A stretch of 64,000 bases of DNA from an uncultured bacterium (GTDB lineage: Bacteria; Planctomycetota; Phycisphaerae; Phycisphaerales; UBA1924). The notes beneath the pieces were generated by a model. That model saw nothing but the letters and a program-made list of their open reading frames with translations, was not told where the DNA came from and made no database searches. Of the stretch, positions 21,091 through 30,106 are shown one piece after another; the first letter of the stretch is position 1, and every line of letters begins with the position of its first letter. Location of the stretch: assembly GCA_903834785.1 (NCBI GenBank), contig CAILKP010000100.1, positions 1 to 64,000 of the forward strand, read 5' to 3'. Position numbers and translations under genes: made by a program.

Positions 21091-21971
21091 ACCTCAAGCA
21101 ACTCTTCGAAAACGCGGCCCTTGACTCCTTCGGTCTGCTTGACCGTCGCGAGGTGGAGCTCTTCGAGCAGGCCCTGGCCAAGGCGGCGCCGTCCGTCCGC
21201 GCCAGCATCGCCTCGCTGCAGGACCGCCTGCTGAGGATCGACCTGCCCGAAGGGGTGATCGATGGTCAGGGAGCCGAGCAGCCCCCGTCCGATCTTCGCG
21301 ATCGCGTGCTCTCGACCGTCGGCGCGGAGATCGCCGCTGCGGCGGTGTCCTTCACCACGGCTGATCCCGCCGCCTCGATGATGATCCGCGCCAAGGGTGT
21401 CAGCCCCTGGTGGCGTGCAACGGCCGTCGGGTCGATCGCCGCCGCACTGGTTCTCGGCATCACCACCGTGATGCTGCGTTCGGCGTTCAACGATGTCGAT
21501 GCCGCCGTCAAGGCCAGCGACATGATGCGTCTGGTGGCCAGCTACGGCGACTCGTTTGAGACCGCCCTGCTCGACCCCGCGACCCGCTTCGTGCAGTTTG
21601 ACCGTTCCGCCAAGACCGATGCCCCCGCCGTTGCTGGCGTTCGTCCGCCCGCCGCCGTGCTGCTCATGAGCGGCAAGGGCGAGGGCCACCTGGTCGCACG
21701 CGATCTGTCCAGCGGTGTCTCCAAGTTCGTCCTCGTGGCCATCGATGAAGCCGGCCAGTCCTCGACGATCGCGACCATCAGCGGCCCTCGCGTGGCCCTG
21801 AAGATTCCCGCCGCCGCGATGACCAACTCCACCCGTCTGGCCATCGTGCCTGCTGGGCTGGATGCGGGCAGCGCCATCCTCCGCAGCGGCGGCACCGCCA
21901 TCAGCGGCCTCGACCTGGCCGACCGGTTCGCCATGCTGGCTCCCGTGCTCAATACCGATACCCGGCACTGA
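21087..21971 (+). CDS. Membrane anti-sigma factor (RskA-like)
   Basis: This encodes 294 aa. The N-terminal 100 residues are a cytoplasmic sigma-binding region (LKQLFENAALDSFGLLDRREVELFEQAL), lacking an obvious zinc HxxxCxxC motif. One transmembrane helix follows WWRATA at about residues 112-132. The C-terminal 160 residues are periplasmic and beta-rich (RPPAAVLLMSGKGEGHLVARDL, FVLVAIDEAGQSS), matching the RskA-type domain. It overlaps the sigma gene by 4 bp. It should hold the sigma factor at the membrane until regulated proteolysis releases it. Confidence 0.82.
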   Translation: MNLKQLFENAALDSFGLLDRREVELFEQALAKAAPSVRASIASLQDRLLRIDLPEGVIDGQGAEQPPSDLRDRVLSTVGAEIAAAAVSFTTADPAASMMIRAKGVSPWWRATAVGSIAAALVLGITTVMLRSAFNDVDAAVKASDMMRLVASYGDSFETALLDPATRFVQFDRSAKTDAPAVAGVRPPAAVLLMSGKGEGHLVARDLSSGVSKFVLVAIDEAGQSSTIATISGPRVALKIPAAAMTNSTRLAIVPAGLDAGSAILRSGGTAISGLDLADRFAMLAPVLNTDTRH

Positions 21972-22006
21972 GCCGCCTTTCGAGTTCAAGCCCCCTCAAC
22001 CACCAG

Positions 22007-22040
22007 CGGCCCGCGTGCTCCCACGCGGGCCGTTTGCTTT
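22007..22040 (+). terminator. Intrinsic terminator after the sigma/anti-sigma operon
   Basis: CGGCCCGCGTG (22007-22017) pairs with CACGCGGGCCG (22022-22032) across CTCC and is followed by TTTGCTTT. The convergent aldehyde dehydrogenase gene ends at 22045. Confidence 0.85.
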
Positions 22041-22044
22041 CCAA

Positions 22045-23532
22045 TCACAGCCCAACGCACACGTTCTTGGGCTCGGTGAAGAAGTTGATCGCCTCCATGC
22101 CGCCCTCGCGACCCACGCCACTCTGCTTGGCACCCCCAAACGGCGTCCGCAGGTCGCGGACCATCCAGCAGTTCACCCACACGATGCCGGCGTGAATCTC
22201 GGCCGCCGCGCGGTGAGCCCGCTGCAGGTCGCGGGTCCAGATGCTCGCCGCCAAGCCGTAGCTGGTGCCGTTGGCCAGCGCCACGGCCTGCTCATCATCT
22301 TCGAAACTCTGCACGCTGACGACCGGGCCGAAGATCTCCTCTTGCTCCACCGCACAGTCGGGTGCGAGCCCGTCGATGATCGTCGGCAGGTAGTAGAAGC
22401 CGCCCCGCACGCGCGGCGGCAGCGCATCGGCCTGCGGCCGCTCCCCGCCGCAGAGCACCCGTCCGCCCAGTTCCCGCGCCACCGCCACATACCGCTCCAC
22501 CTTCTCGCGATGGGCCTGACTGATCAGCGTTCCGTACCGCGTCGCCGGCTCCATCGGGTCGCCGGGCCGGATGGCCGCCACATGGGCCAGCAGTCGCTGC
22601 AGGAACGCCTCTTTGACTGACTTGTGCACCACCAGCCGCGAGCCGCACAGGCAGATCTGCCCCTGATTGCTGAACATCGCCCGGCAGGCAGTCTCGGCCG
22701 CCACGTCCAGGTCAGCATCCGCGTACACCACAAACGGGTTCTTGCCGCCAAGCTCCAGTGACACACGCTTGAGTCGGTCTCCCGCCTCCCGGGCGATCCA
22801 CTTGCCCACCCCCGTCGAGCCCGTGAAGCTGACCGTCGGCACATCCGGGTGGGTCACAATCCCGCTGCCCACCGGCTGGCCCGTGCCGTGCACGATGTTC
22901 AGCACACCCGGCGGCAGCCCTGCCGCATTGCCCAGTTCCGCCAGCATCGTTGCCGTCGTCGGCGTCAGTTCGCTCGGCTTGCACACCGCAGTGTTGCCCG
23001 TGGCCAGCGCGGGGGCAATCTTCCAGGTCAGCAGGTAGAGCGGCAGGTTCCACGGGCTGATCAGCCCCGCCACACCCCTGGGTGACCTCAAGGTGAAGTT
23101 CATCGCCGGCCGTGCCCCCTGCACGCCCGCGCCGTCGTACTGGTGCCACTGACCGGTCGTGTGCAGCACCGCCTGCGCGAAGTACCGGAAGTTCGCCGCC
23201 GACCTGGGAATGTCAACGCTCCGACACACAAAGATCGGCTTGCCCGAGTCCAGACACTCCGCCTTGGCCAGTTCATCCAGGTTGCCGTCGATCAGGTCCG
23301 CCAGCCGCAGCAGGATCTCACTCCGCTTGCTCGCGGCCATGGCCGACCACGCCGGGAACGCCGCACGGGCTGCCGCCACCGCCCGGTCCACATCGCCGGC
23401 GGTTGCACCGGCCACCTCGCCCCGGCGCTTGCCCGTTGCGGGGTCGATCAACTCCAGCACGCCACCCCCGGGCTCGCCCGGGCGGGCGGGGGAAACGGGC
23501 TGCACACTTCCATCGATGAAGTTCTGGACCAT
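22045..23532 (-). CDS. NAD(P)-dependent aldehyde dehydrogenase (ALDH8/2-aminomuconate-semialdehyde dehydrogenase-like)
   Basis: This encodes 495 aa, full family length. Key residues are Asn161 (SPWNLPL), the cofactor loop FTGSTGVGK at 236-244, Glu260 (SLELGGKNP) and the nucleophile Cys294 in NQGQICLCGSR. The ICLC sequence resembles ALDH8A1 and hydroxymuconic-semialdehyde dehydrogenases. It oxidises an aldehyde to the acid in the cytoplasm; the substrate is not determined by context, as no catabolic genes are adjacent. ATG 23532 gives the family N-terminus (VQNFIDGS); upstream codons overlap the divergent lipoprotein leader. The Shine-Dalgarno is weak. Confidence 0.9.
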   Translation of the reverse strand: MVQNFIDGSVQPVSPARPGEPGGGVLELIDPATGKRRGEVAGATAGDVDRAVAAARAAFPAWSAMAASKRSEILLRLADLIDGNLDELAKAECLDSGKPIFVCRSVDIPRSAANFRYFAQAVLHTTGQWHQYDGAGVQGARPAMNFTLRSPRGVAGLISPWNLPLYLLTWKIAPALATGNTAVCKPSELTPTTATMLAELGNAAGLPPGVLNIVHGTGQPVGSGIVTHPDVPTVSFTGSTGVGKWIAREAGDRLKRVSLELGGKNPFVVYADADLDVAAETACRAMFSNQGQICLCGSRLVVHKSVKEAFLQRLLAHVAAIRPGDPMEPATRYGTLISQAHREKVERYVAVARELGGRVLCGGERPQADALPPRVRGGFYYLPTIIDGLAPDCAVEQEEIFGPVVSVQSFEDDEQAVALANGTSYGLAASIWTRDLQRAHRAAAEIHAGIVWVNCWMVRDLRTPFGGAKQSGVGREGGMEAINFFTEPKNVCVGL

Positions 23533-23642
23533 CGCCGCCAGCGTATGTGCGGGGTGGGCCAGAAGCCCGCCGCCCGGCGTTCCTCTCCGGCACGGCGGCC
23601 GCCCTCCCGCAACGGCGGGGGCCTGGTTCCCTACAACTGGAC

Positions 23643-25490
23643 ATGGCTGACCGTGCGGCATCATGCGTTTCCACCACCCTCGGCCTGCCCCAACGCCCCC
23701 TCCTGCCTCGTCACCTCGGTGGCCGCACTGGTCCGGTACTGCTCCTGCTGGCCGCCGGATTACTGCCCGGCTGCGTCACGCCGGCCGAGCCGCTTGGCGA
23801 CCAGACGGCAGCCACTGCCGCCGCCACCGTCGCGGCATCCGTCGGCCCGATCGGAACGCCGCCACAACACGGCACCGTCGCCCCGCTCCGTGGCCCCACG
23901 GGCATGATCGTCCCCAACGGCAAGTACCTCGGCACGTTCTACACATCGTTCGCCGGTCCGTTCTACGTGCGGTTCGAGGCCGAACCGCTCGACAACGGCC
24001 GTGCGTTCAAGGCCAACACCCGTCCGGGCATCGCCTGGAGCAAGCTCAGCTCCACCGATGCCTCCATTGGTCTGCTGCTGGCCCCGTTTCTCTTTCCCAG
24101 CGGCATGATCGTCCACATGCGCACAAGCATGCCCGGGGTCGAGCCCCCAACTCCAGCCCCCGCCGCAGATGCCGCCGCCGCAACCACCGCAGCCGCGACC
24201 ACCGACGCTGCCGCCAAAGTCACCGACCCGGATGCCCCCACGCCCGGCCGCGGCTACATCGGCGTGGCCACCCTTGCCGCACTTCGCGCCAAGGTGGAGA
24301 TCCCCGCCCTCGGCCCCGGCCGCGTGCTGCAGAAAGACGGCAAGCCGATCGCCCTGTTCAAGTTCACCGCCGACGAGACTGCTCCGGCCGCCGATGCCGG
24401 CCGTGGCTATTCGCAGCTCATCGCCGCGATGCAGACCGCCGCGGCAACCCGCTGGTACGACGGCTCCGCCGCCCCCGGCAACCCCGCCGGTGCCGCCTTC
24501 ACCCAGTTCATGACCGATGCCCAATCCATGGTCGCTGATGCACAGGACGACCTGGAGTTCCTCTTCTCACTCGGCGCCGCATGGCGAAAGCAGAAGGACC
24601 TTCCCTTCCCGCTGCTCTACCGGCCGCTCTCGCCCGAAGATGCCTCGATGATGCAGGCGCTCGACAAACGCCTCAAGCCGCTGGATGTCAAGATCGAGAA
24701 CAACCTGGCGATTCTCACCGCCACCGCCCTGACAGATGTCGCATCGATCGACGCCGCCTTCGAGGAACTTGCCAAAACCCCCGACCTCCGCGGCATCATC
24801 CTTGATCTGCAGAACTCGCCCGGTGTGGACACCGCTGCACTGCAGATCGCCCGCTGGATCCTCCGCCGCCCGACCAGCGGCGGCATCTGGTTCGGCCCTG
24901 CCGCCCGCCCGGCCGTCGCTGCAGGCACGATGCAGCCCCGAACCCTGACCATCTCCGGGCCGTCCGACTTCGTCGAGCTTGACCGCACGCTCGAGGCCGA
25001 GGGCGCCGCGGCAGTCCAGCTCGAGCCGATCGCAACATCGCCGTTCTCCCGGATGCCGGTGGCGATTCTCATCTCTCGCCGCACCGTGACGACAAGCGAA
25101 ACACTCACGGCCGTCCTCAAGCATCACGCCAGCGAGCGGATTGACGCCGCCGATGGCCTGGACACCAGACGCCTCCGCCTCTTCGGTGAGGCCACAGGCA
25201 AGCGTCCCCAACTCACGCGTGAGGTGCCCCTGCGCGTAGACCAGCCCGCGGCCGGCAAGCCCGACCCGCTCCTGACCGGCTGGGCCGTTCGCATGCCTGC
25301 GTACGACTGGCGGCTGCGGCTGCCCGCCGCCACCAATCCATCCGCCACCAATCCAGCCGCAACCGAGCCACCCGCCTGGATCCCCGTTGAGCCCGATGAG
25401 TCCGGATCCCGCGAAGAAGCCTTCAAAGCCGCCAAGGCCTTCATTGCCGAGTTCGACCTCCGCAAGGCCGATCGATCCCCTAAGCCATAA
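23643..25490 (+). CDS. Probable lipoprotein with degenerate S41 (tail-specific) peptidase-like domain
   Basis: This encodes 615 aa from ATG 23643. The N-terminus has a hydrophobic segment PVLLLLAAGLLPGC with Cys44 as a candidate lipidation site, though Pro at -2 is unusual. Residues 165-200 are an Ala/Thr-rich linker. The C-terminal half resembles S41 peptidases: FEELAKTPDLRGIILDLQNSPG corresponds to the GLILDLRNNPGG segment, and MPVAILISRRTVTTSETL to the strand-helix carrying the catalytic SAS. There the expected Ser is replaced by Thr, so activity is doubtful. No PDZ domain is obvious. It is divergent from the aldehyde dehydrogenase gene. Function unknown; the assignment is tentative. Confidence 0.6.
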   Translation: MADRAASCVSTTLGLPQRPLLPRHLGGRTGPVLLLLAAGLLPGCVTPAEPLGDQTAATAAATVAASVGPIGTPPQHGTVAPLRGPTGMIVPNGKYLGTFYTSFAGPFYVRFEAEPLDNGRAFKANTRPGIAWSKLSSTDASIGLLLAPFLFPSGMIVHMRTSMPGVEPPTPAPAADAAAATTAAATTDAAAKVTDPDAPTPGRGYIGVATLAALRAKVEIPALGPGRVLQKDGKPIALFKFTADETAPAADAGRGYSQLIAAMQTAAATRWYDGSAAPGNPAGAAFTQFMTDAQSMVADAQDDLEFLFSLGAAWRKQKDLPFPLLYRPLSPEDASMMQALDKRLKPLDVKIENNLAILTATALTDVASIDAAFEELAKTPDLRGIILDLQNSPGVDTAALQIARWILRRPTSGGIWFGPAARPAVAAGTMQPRTLTISGPSDFVELDRTLEAEGAAAVQLEPIATSPFSRMPVAILISRRTVTTSETLTAVLKHHASERIDAADGLDTRRLRLFGEATGKRPQLTREVPLRVDQPAAGKPDPLLTGWAVRMPAYDWRLRLPAATNPSATNPAATEPPAWIPVEPDESGSREEAFKAAKAFIAEFDLRKADRSPKP

Positions 25491-25647
25491 CCGCCCATAA
25501 CGCCCGTAACGCCCGCCGCGGGCGGCATGCTCACCCCGCACCAGTTCCCTGAATACTGTCGTCTGCTGAGACTCGACCTCGCGCCAGCTTTCGGATCACG
25601 CTGATCCGGCCTGATGCTGCAGTCAAGCTCACTGGGAGTGTCCGTTC

Positions 25648-27228
25648 ATGCTGTCATCGTCCGTCGTTGTGCTCACCCTTGCTGATCCCGCGCTCTTCCT
25701 GCTGCCCATCGCAGCGGTGGTGCTGGTGGTGCTGTTCGTCGGCATCCTCACCGTCAAGCAGTACAAACGCTGCCCCTCCAACCGCGTGCTGGTGGTCTAC
25801 GGCCGCGTCGGCACCGACAAGGCCGCCAAGTGCCTCCACGGTGGCGGCACCTTCGTCATGCCGCTGGTGCAGGACTACGCGTACCTCTCGCTGGAGCCCA
25901 TGGTCATCGAGATCCCCCTCCAGGGTGCGCTGAGCCAGAACAACATCCGCGTCAACGTCCCCAGTACGTTCACCGTGGCCATCTCCACCGAGCCGGTGCT
26001 GATGAACAACGCCGCCGAACGCCTCCTGACGCTCACCGATGAGAAGATCGTCGAGCAGGCCCAGGACATCATCCTCGGCCAGTTGCGTCTGGTCATCGCG
26101 ACCCTCACGATCGAGGAGATCAACAAGGACCGCGAGAAGTTCATGCGGCTGATCAACGAGAACGTTGAGCAGGAAATCAACAAGCTCGGCCTCGAGCTCA
26201 TCAACGTCAACATCCGCGACATCACCGACGAGTCCGGCTACATCGAAGCCATCGGCAAGCGTGCCGCCGCGGAGGCCATCAACCGCGCAAAAGTTGAAGT
26301 AGCCGAGCAGGACCGCGAAGGTGCCGTCGGTGAGGCCATGGCCGTCCGCGACCGCACCGTCCGCGTCGCCGCCGAGCAGGCCACCGCCGTCGAAGGCCAG
26401 AAGAACGCCGAGCAGCGTCAGCGCATCGCCGTCTCCACGCTTGAGGCCCAAGCCGTCACTGGTGAAGCCGAGGCCCGCCGCAACCAGGAAATCGTGATGG
26501 CCCAGCGCAAGGCCGAAACCGTTGCCGCCCAGAAGCTCGCCGAGCAGGAGCAGCGCATCAAGGTCGCCTCCGCCGAAGCCGCGGCCAACGTCGGTGAGAA
26601 CGAAAGCCGCGCCAAGATCGCCGAGAGCAACGCCAAACTCGCCGAAATCGCCGCCGAGAGCAAGCGTCGCTCCGAAGTCGCCGCCGCCCAGGCCGCCCGC
26701 GCCATTCTCGAGGCCCAGCGCGAGCAGGAACTCGCCCGCCTGTCCAAGGAAACCCTCGCCGGTCAGGAAATCGAAAAGAAGCGCATCGAAATCGCCGCCT
26801 CCGCCGAGGCCGAGAAGCAGCGCCTCGAGGCCACGGGTAACGCCGCGGCAGTCCTCGCCCGCTACGAGGCCGAGGCCGAGGGCGTCCGCAAGGTGCTCGA
26901 GGCCAAGGCCGACGGCTACCGCAAGCTCATGGAAGCCTGCGCCGCCAACCCGCAGGTCGCTCCCACGCTGCTGCTGATCGAAAAACTGCCCGAACTCGTC
27001 CACGAGCAGGTCAAGGCCATCAGCAACCTCAAGATCGACAAGATCACCGTCTGGGACAGCGGCCGCCCCTCAAGCCAGGCTGAGGGCAAGGGCACCACCG
27101 CCAACTTCCTCTCCTCCATGATCTCCTCGCTCCCGCAGGTGCACGAACTCGCCGAGCAGGCCGGTATCGAACTGCCCAGCGTGCTCGGCAGGGTCAAGCC
27201 CAGCGACGCACCCAAGCCGCCGCAGTAA
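25648..27228 (+). CDS. Flotillin/SPFH-domain membrane scaffold protein
   Basis: This encodes 526 aa. A single transmembrane helix spans residues 14-36 (LFLLPIAAVVLVVLFVGIL). The SPFH/band-7 domain runs to about 210 (VPSTFTVAISTEP, LTIEEINKDREKFMRLINENVEQEINKLGLELINVNIRDI). A long Ala/Glu-rich coiled coil covers 215-430, then a short C-terminal oligomerisation region. Flotillins organise membrane microdomains and scaffold protein complexes. No NfeD-type partner gene is adjacent. GGGAG precedes the ATG by 9 nt and a strong terminator follows, so it is monocistronic. Confidence 0.93.
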   Translation: MLSSSVVVLTLADPALFLLPIAAVVLVVLFVGILTVKQYKRCPSNRVLVVYGRVGTDKAAKCLHGGGTFVMPLVQDYAYLSLEPMVIEIPLQGALSQNNIRVNVPSTFTVAISTEPVLMNNAAERLLTLTDEKIVEQAQDIILGQLRLVIATLTIEEINKDREKFMRLINENVEQEINKLGLELINVNIRDITDESGYIEAIGKRAAAEAINRAKVEVAEQDREGAVGEAMAVRDRTVRVAAEQATAVEGQKNAEQRQRIAVSTLEAQAVTGEAEARRNQEIVMAQRKAETVAAQKLAEQEQRIKVASAEAAANVGENESRAKIAESNAKLAEIAAESKRRSEVAAAQAARAILEAQREQELARLSKETLAGQEIEKKRIEIAASAEAEKQRLEATGNAAAVLARYEAEAEGVRKVLEAKADGYRKLMEACAANPQVAPTLLLIEKLPELVHEQVKAISNLKIDKITVWDSGRPSSQAEGKGTTANFLSSMISSLPQVHELAEQAGIELPSVLGRVKPSDAPKPPQ

Positions 27229-27258
27229 CGCCACCGCCGCTCCATTCTCAAAACAAAC

Positions 27259-27297
27259 CGAGGCCCGGGATCACATCCCGGGCCTCGCTGTTTTATT
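27259..27297 (+). terminator. Intrinsic terminator after the flotillin gene
   Basis: A perfect 13-bp stem, CGAGGCCCGGGAT (27259-27271) with ATCCCGGGCCTCG (27275-27287), has a CAC loop and is followed by CTGTTTTATT. It also separates the convergent lipoprotein gene that ends at 27323. Confidence 0.93.
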
Positions 27298-27322
27298 GGC
27301 ATCAATCTGTCGCGCCGGTATC

Positions 27323-27805
27323 TCAACCCGGCCCGCGCATCGTCACCGTCACGCCCCGCTCCGGGAAGCCCTTGGTGATCACGCGGAACTGCTCGGTCGT
27401 CCGGAACATCACCCGGCCATCGGCCTCCAGCGTGGCCGAGATCACGTACACGCCCTCCGGCCGCACTTCAGCCGGGTTGTACCGCACGGCAAACGCCACC
27501 GGCACACCCGCAGCATCGGTAATCACCTGCTTGCCCAGGTCCACCGCCGGTGCATCGGCCCGGCTCACATCCTGCAGCCGCACCGTCAGCGTGTTCTTGG
27601 GCGGCATGGCAATACGGGCCAGGTAGCTCACCTCGCCGCTCACCGTCGCCATCGCGACACCACGGTCATCCACCGTGGTGCCCGCACAGCCTGCCAGCAG
27701 CGAGGTTCCAATACAGAGTGCGGCGGCAACGCCCGCGGAACTCAAGATGCGGGCAAAGCGGTGCGGACGTGTGAAATCGGGCGAGAGCGCGGTGGGGTAT
27801 GACAT
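27323..27805 (-). CDS. YbaY/YscW-family lipoprotein
   Basis: This encodes 160 aa. A signal peptide with lipobox LLAGC places the lipidated Cys near residue 33. The rest is a small beta domain (ATVSGEVSYLARIAMPPKNTLTVRLQDVS, PVAFAVRYNPAEV, YVISATLEADGRVMF) matching the YbaY/YscW family found in outer-membrane lipoproteins and pilotins. ATG 27805 starts the signal peptide; the frame continues far upstream only because it overlaps the neighbouring gene in another frame. It lies 33 nt after the zinc-ribbon gene and may be co-transcribed with it. No secretion-system partner is present. Confidence 0.8.
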   Translation of the reverse strand: MSYPTALSPDFTRPHRFARILSSAGVAAALCIGTSLLAGCAGTTVDDRGVAMATVSGEVSYLARIAMPPKNTLTVRLQDVSRADAPAVDLGKQVITDAAGVPVAFAVRYNPAEVRPEGVYVISATLEADGRVMFRTTEQFRVITKGFPERGVTVTMRGPG

Positions 27806-27837
27806 AGGCTGATTGTTCGCCGCCGCAGGCCCGGCGG

Positions 27838-28695
27838 CTAGAGAAGCGGAGCAATCAGCAGCACGCCGACAAACCCGCCGATGATCCCGCCGAAGAGCAC
27901 CAGGGTGGCGGCGATCATGCTCTCGCCGAGTTCCATATCCATCACCGGAATCAGCATGAGGGCCAGAGCCACCCACAGCATAAAAATCCCGAAGAGGCCT
28001 CCGAGGGGCACAACGCTCAAAAGGGCGGTGCTGACCATCAGAATGCCGCCGATGCGCAGCAGCGAGTTGCCCACGTCGTACGGCCAGCCGGTCAGCTTCA
28101 TCGCGGTGATCGCGTAGCCGCAGAACGCACCCAGAATGCTCATGGCGGTCATCCCGGCCCATGCCAGCGCGACCTCGCCTCCCAGATCGATGACGTGCCA
28201 CAGGCAGATGCCGGTGCCGATGGTCAGCATGGCCGCCGGCGTCGCCCACAGTTTGGTCTGCTCCTTGCGGGCTTTCCGTTTCTTGTGAATGGGATTGTGC
28301 TTGCCCAGATTCTGCTCGCCGCACTCAGGACAAACGCGTTGCCGCAGGCCGGTCAGGTCATAGCCGCACGACGGACAGTTGAGCGTTCCGGTCCGGTTCG
28401 CCGCCGCATCGACACCGGTGCGGCGGGTAAAGCCGGTCCGCCGGTCAAAGCCGCAGTTGATGCAGATGACCGCGGCAGGCGACATGCCATGGCTGCACGC
28501 GGGGCAGAGGGCGGCATTGAGATCACGCCCCGCGCCGGCGGCGCGGGCGGGCGTGGTCTCGGGCTGGGCCAGCGGGATGGGCCCCTCGCCGCCAGACGAC
28601 GCGGTCGCGGGCCTGCCGCCGGTGGGAGGCTTGGTGCCGCCGGTGCTGCGGCCGCCGGGACGCTGATCTGCCGGGCCCTTGCTGCTCTCGTTCAC
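27838..28695 (-). CDS. Membrane protein with double zinc ribbon (paralogue 1)
   Basis: This encodes 285 aa. After a low-complexity Gly/Pro/Thr N-terminus, a first ribbon has CPAC...CINCGFDRRTGFTRR (residues 64-90). A second has CPSCGYDLTGLRQRVCPECG (108-127). A basic KKRKARKE segment follows, then four to five hydrophobic helices (about 150-285). The CGYDL.GL...CPECG ribbon is common in planctomycete membrane proteins of unknown function. The start is GTG 28695 with AAGGGG 7 nt upstream. It is homologous along its whole length to the next gene upstream (28846-29748), showing tandem duplication. The biochemical role is unknown. Confidence 0.8.
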   Translation of the reverse strand: MNESSKGPADQRPGGRSTGGTKPPTGGRPATASSGGEGPIPLAQPETTPARAAGAGRDLNAALCPACSHGMSPAAVICINCGFDRRTGFTRRTGVDAAANRTGTLNCPSCGYDLTGLRQRVCPECGEQNLGKHNPIHKKRKARKEQTKLWATPAAMLTIGTGICLWHVIDLGGEVALAWAGMTAMSILGAFCGYAITAMKLTGWPYDVGNSLLRIGGILMVSTALLSVVPLGGLFGIFMLWVALALMLIPVMDMELGESMIAATLVLFGGIIGGFVGVLLIAPLL

Positions 28696-28845
28696 GTGAG
28701 TTCCCCTTCGGTGCCGCTGGCGGTCTGATGAAACTTGACACAGGGTTGCGTCGCCGCGACGCCCCCAATCTGAGGGGATTATACGTCAGCCGGGCAGGAG
28801 CGGACGCGGCAGTGCGGGCGAAGCCACTGGGCGAGGTCGCCCGCA

Positions 28846-29748
28846 TTAAGAGATCAACCCGACGACGACTGAGCCCAGAATCCCGCCGCAGATCCACCCC
28901 GCCAGCACCGCCGTGGTCACCATCCAGCCATCGTTGATGTCCAGATCCATGATGGTAATCAGCATCACGCACAGCACAAACCAGCCCAGCAACATGGCGA
29001 TGATCCCGCCTCCCAGTGGCACCAGAATCGTCCCCGCCGTCAGGATCATCAGGATCCCGCCGATGCGCAGCAGCGATTGGCCAAGGCCATACGCCCACCC
29101 CGTCAGCAGCATCGCAATCAGCGAGTAGCCCACAAAGGCCCCCAGCACGCAGAAGCTCGTGCCGATCGCCCACTTCACCGCCACCTCACCCCCGCCCAGC
29201 CGGGCGACGTGCCAGATGCTGATCACCGAGCCGATCACCAGCATCGCCGTCGGCAGCACCCACAGCGCCACCGCCTCCTTCTGGGCCTCGCGCTGCTTGG
29301 CCTTGGCGTTGTTCCTTCCCAGGTTCGTCTCGCCACACTCCGGGCACACCCGCTTCCGCAGCCCGGTCAGGTCATAGCCGCACGATGGGCACGCCAGCGT
29401 CCCGGTCTTCGTCGCCGCGGCATCCACCCCGGCCCGTCGCGTAAAGCCCGTCCTGCGGTCAAATCCGCAGTGGATGCACAGCACCGAATCCCTGGCCATA
29501 CCGCGGCTGCACGCCGGGCAAAATCCGCCCTCCTCACCGCCGCCCCCTCCACCCCCGCCCCCGCCCGAAGCAGGCCGCCCCGCCCCCGCCACAGTCCTCG
29601 GCTCCGGTTCAGCCAGCGGAATCGGCCCCTCATCCGCCGGCAGCCTCGCATCCGCCGCGGCGGGCCGTCGGCCGATATCGCCACTCCGGCTGCCGCTGCT
29701 GCCGCCGCGGGGAGGTTGACCGGCCGGATCGCTGCTTCCGTGGTTCAC
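28846..29748 (-). CDS. Membrane protein with double zinc ribbon (paralogue 2)
   Basis: This encodes 300 aa with the same plan as its neighbour: a low-complexity N-terminus including a run of ten glycines after PASG, ribbon one (CPACSRGM...CIHCGFDRRTGFTRRAGVD), ribbon two (CPSCGYDLTGLRKRVCPECGETNLG), a basic hinge, and four to five transmembrane helices ending VVVGLIS. It begins with GTG at 29748 behind a GGGA-type Shine-Dalgarno. The 150-base gap to paralogue 1 has no terminator, so the two may be co-expressed. Function unknown. Confidence 0.8.
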   Translation of the reverse strand: MNHGSSDPAGQPPRGGSSGSRSGDIGRRPAAADARLPADEGPIPLAEPEPRTVAGAGRPASGGGGGGGGGGEEGGFCPACSRGMARDSVLCIHCGFDRRTGFTRRAGVDAAATKTGTLACPSCGYDLTGLRKRVCPECGETNLGRNNAKAKQREAQKEAVALWVLPTAMLVIGSVISIWHVARLGGGEVAVKWAIGTSFCVLGAFVGYSLIAMLLTGWAYGLGQSLLRIGGILMILTAGTILVPLGGGIIAMLLGWFVLCVMLITIMDLDINDGWMVTTAVLAGWICGGILGSVVVGLIS

Positions 29749-29957
29749 TTCAGCTTCCCTTCATCATCCGATGCTGCTTGATCTGCCGCCGCCAGCCGCG
29801 GCACGCCATGACTTCATGAATGGTACGTGCTGCCCCAGCAGCAGGATGCAACCTGTCCGCAGCCCCAACCGCTCACCTCCGCCGTGATTGCCCACCGTGA
29901 TTGCTCGCCGCGGCCGTCCGCGTCCGGCTCGGCAGCCATAAAGTCGGTCTCGCAACC

Positions 29958-30042
29958 GGCCCCGTGGCGAAACGGCAGACGCAGCGGACTTAAAATCCGC
30001 AGTCGGTAAAACGACGTGTGGGTTCGATTCCCACCGGGGCCA
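29958..30042 (+). tRNA. tRNA-Leu (TAA)
   Basis: The acceptor GGCCCCG/CGGGGCC pairs perfectly with discriminator A73. The anticodon arm GCGGA-CTTAAAA-TCCGC gives anticodon TAA. A long variable arm (AGTCGGTAAAACGACGT) identifies a class II tRNA, and the T arm is GTGGG-TTCGATT-CCCAC. CCA is not encoded. Confidence 0.97.
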
Positions 30043-30092
30043 TTGTCAGCCGTAGTCGCCGCGGTGAGCGCAGGAGAACCGACTCGGCCTGG

Positions 30093-30103
30093 AAGGAGGT
30101 GAT
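30093..30103 (+). promoter_or_regulatory. Full-length Shine-Dalgarno sequence deciding a GTG start
   Basis: AAGGAGGTGAT is complementary to the whole 3' end of 16S rRNA. It stands 7 nt (counted from GGAGG) before GTG 30107. The ATG at 30102 inside it reads into a stop after two codons, so GTG is the start. Confidence 0.8.
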
Positions 30104-30106
30104 GGT

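Noticed and set aside
25654..27003. 449-codon minus-strand frame opposite the flotillin gene
   Set aside because: It is Gly/Leu/Asp-rich from the complement of the Ala/Glu coiled coil and has no family features.
27806..28324. Long upstream extension of the YbaY-like lipoprotein
   Set aside because: It overlaps the zinc-ribbon gene in another frame and would place the signal peptide and lipobox in mid-protein.
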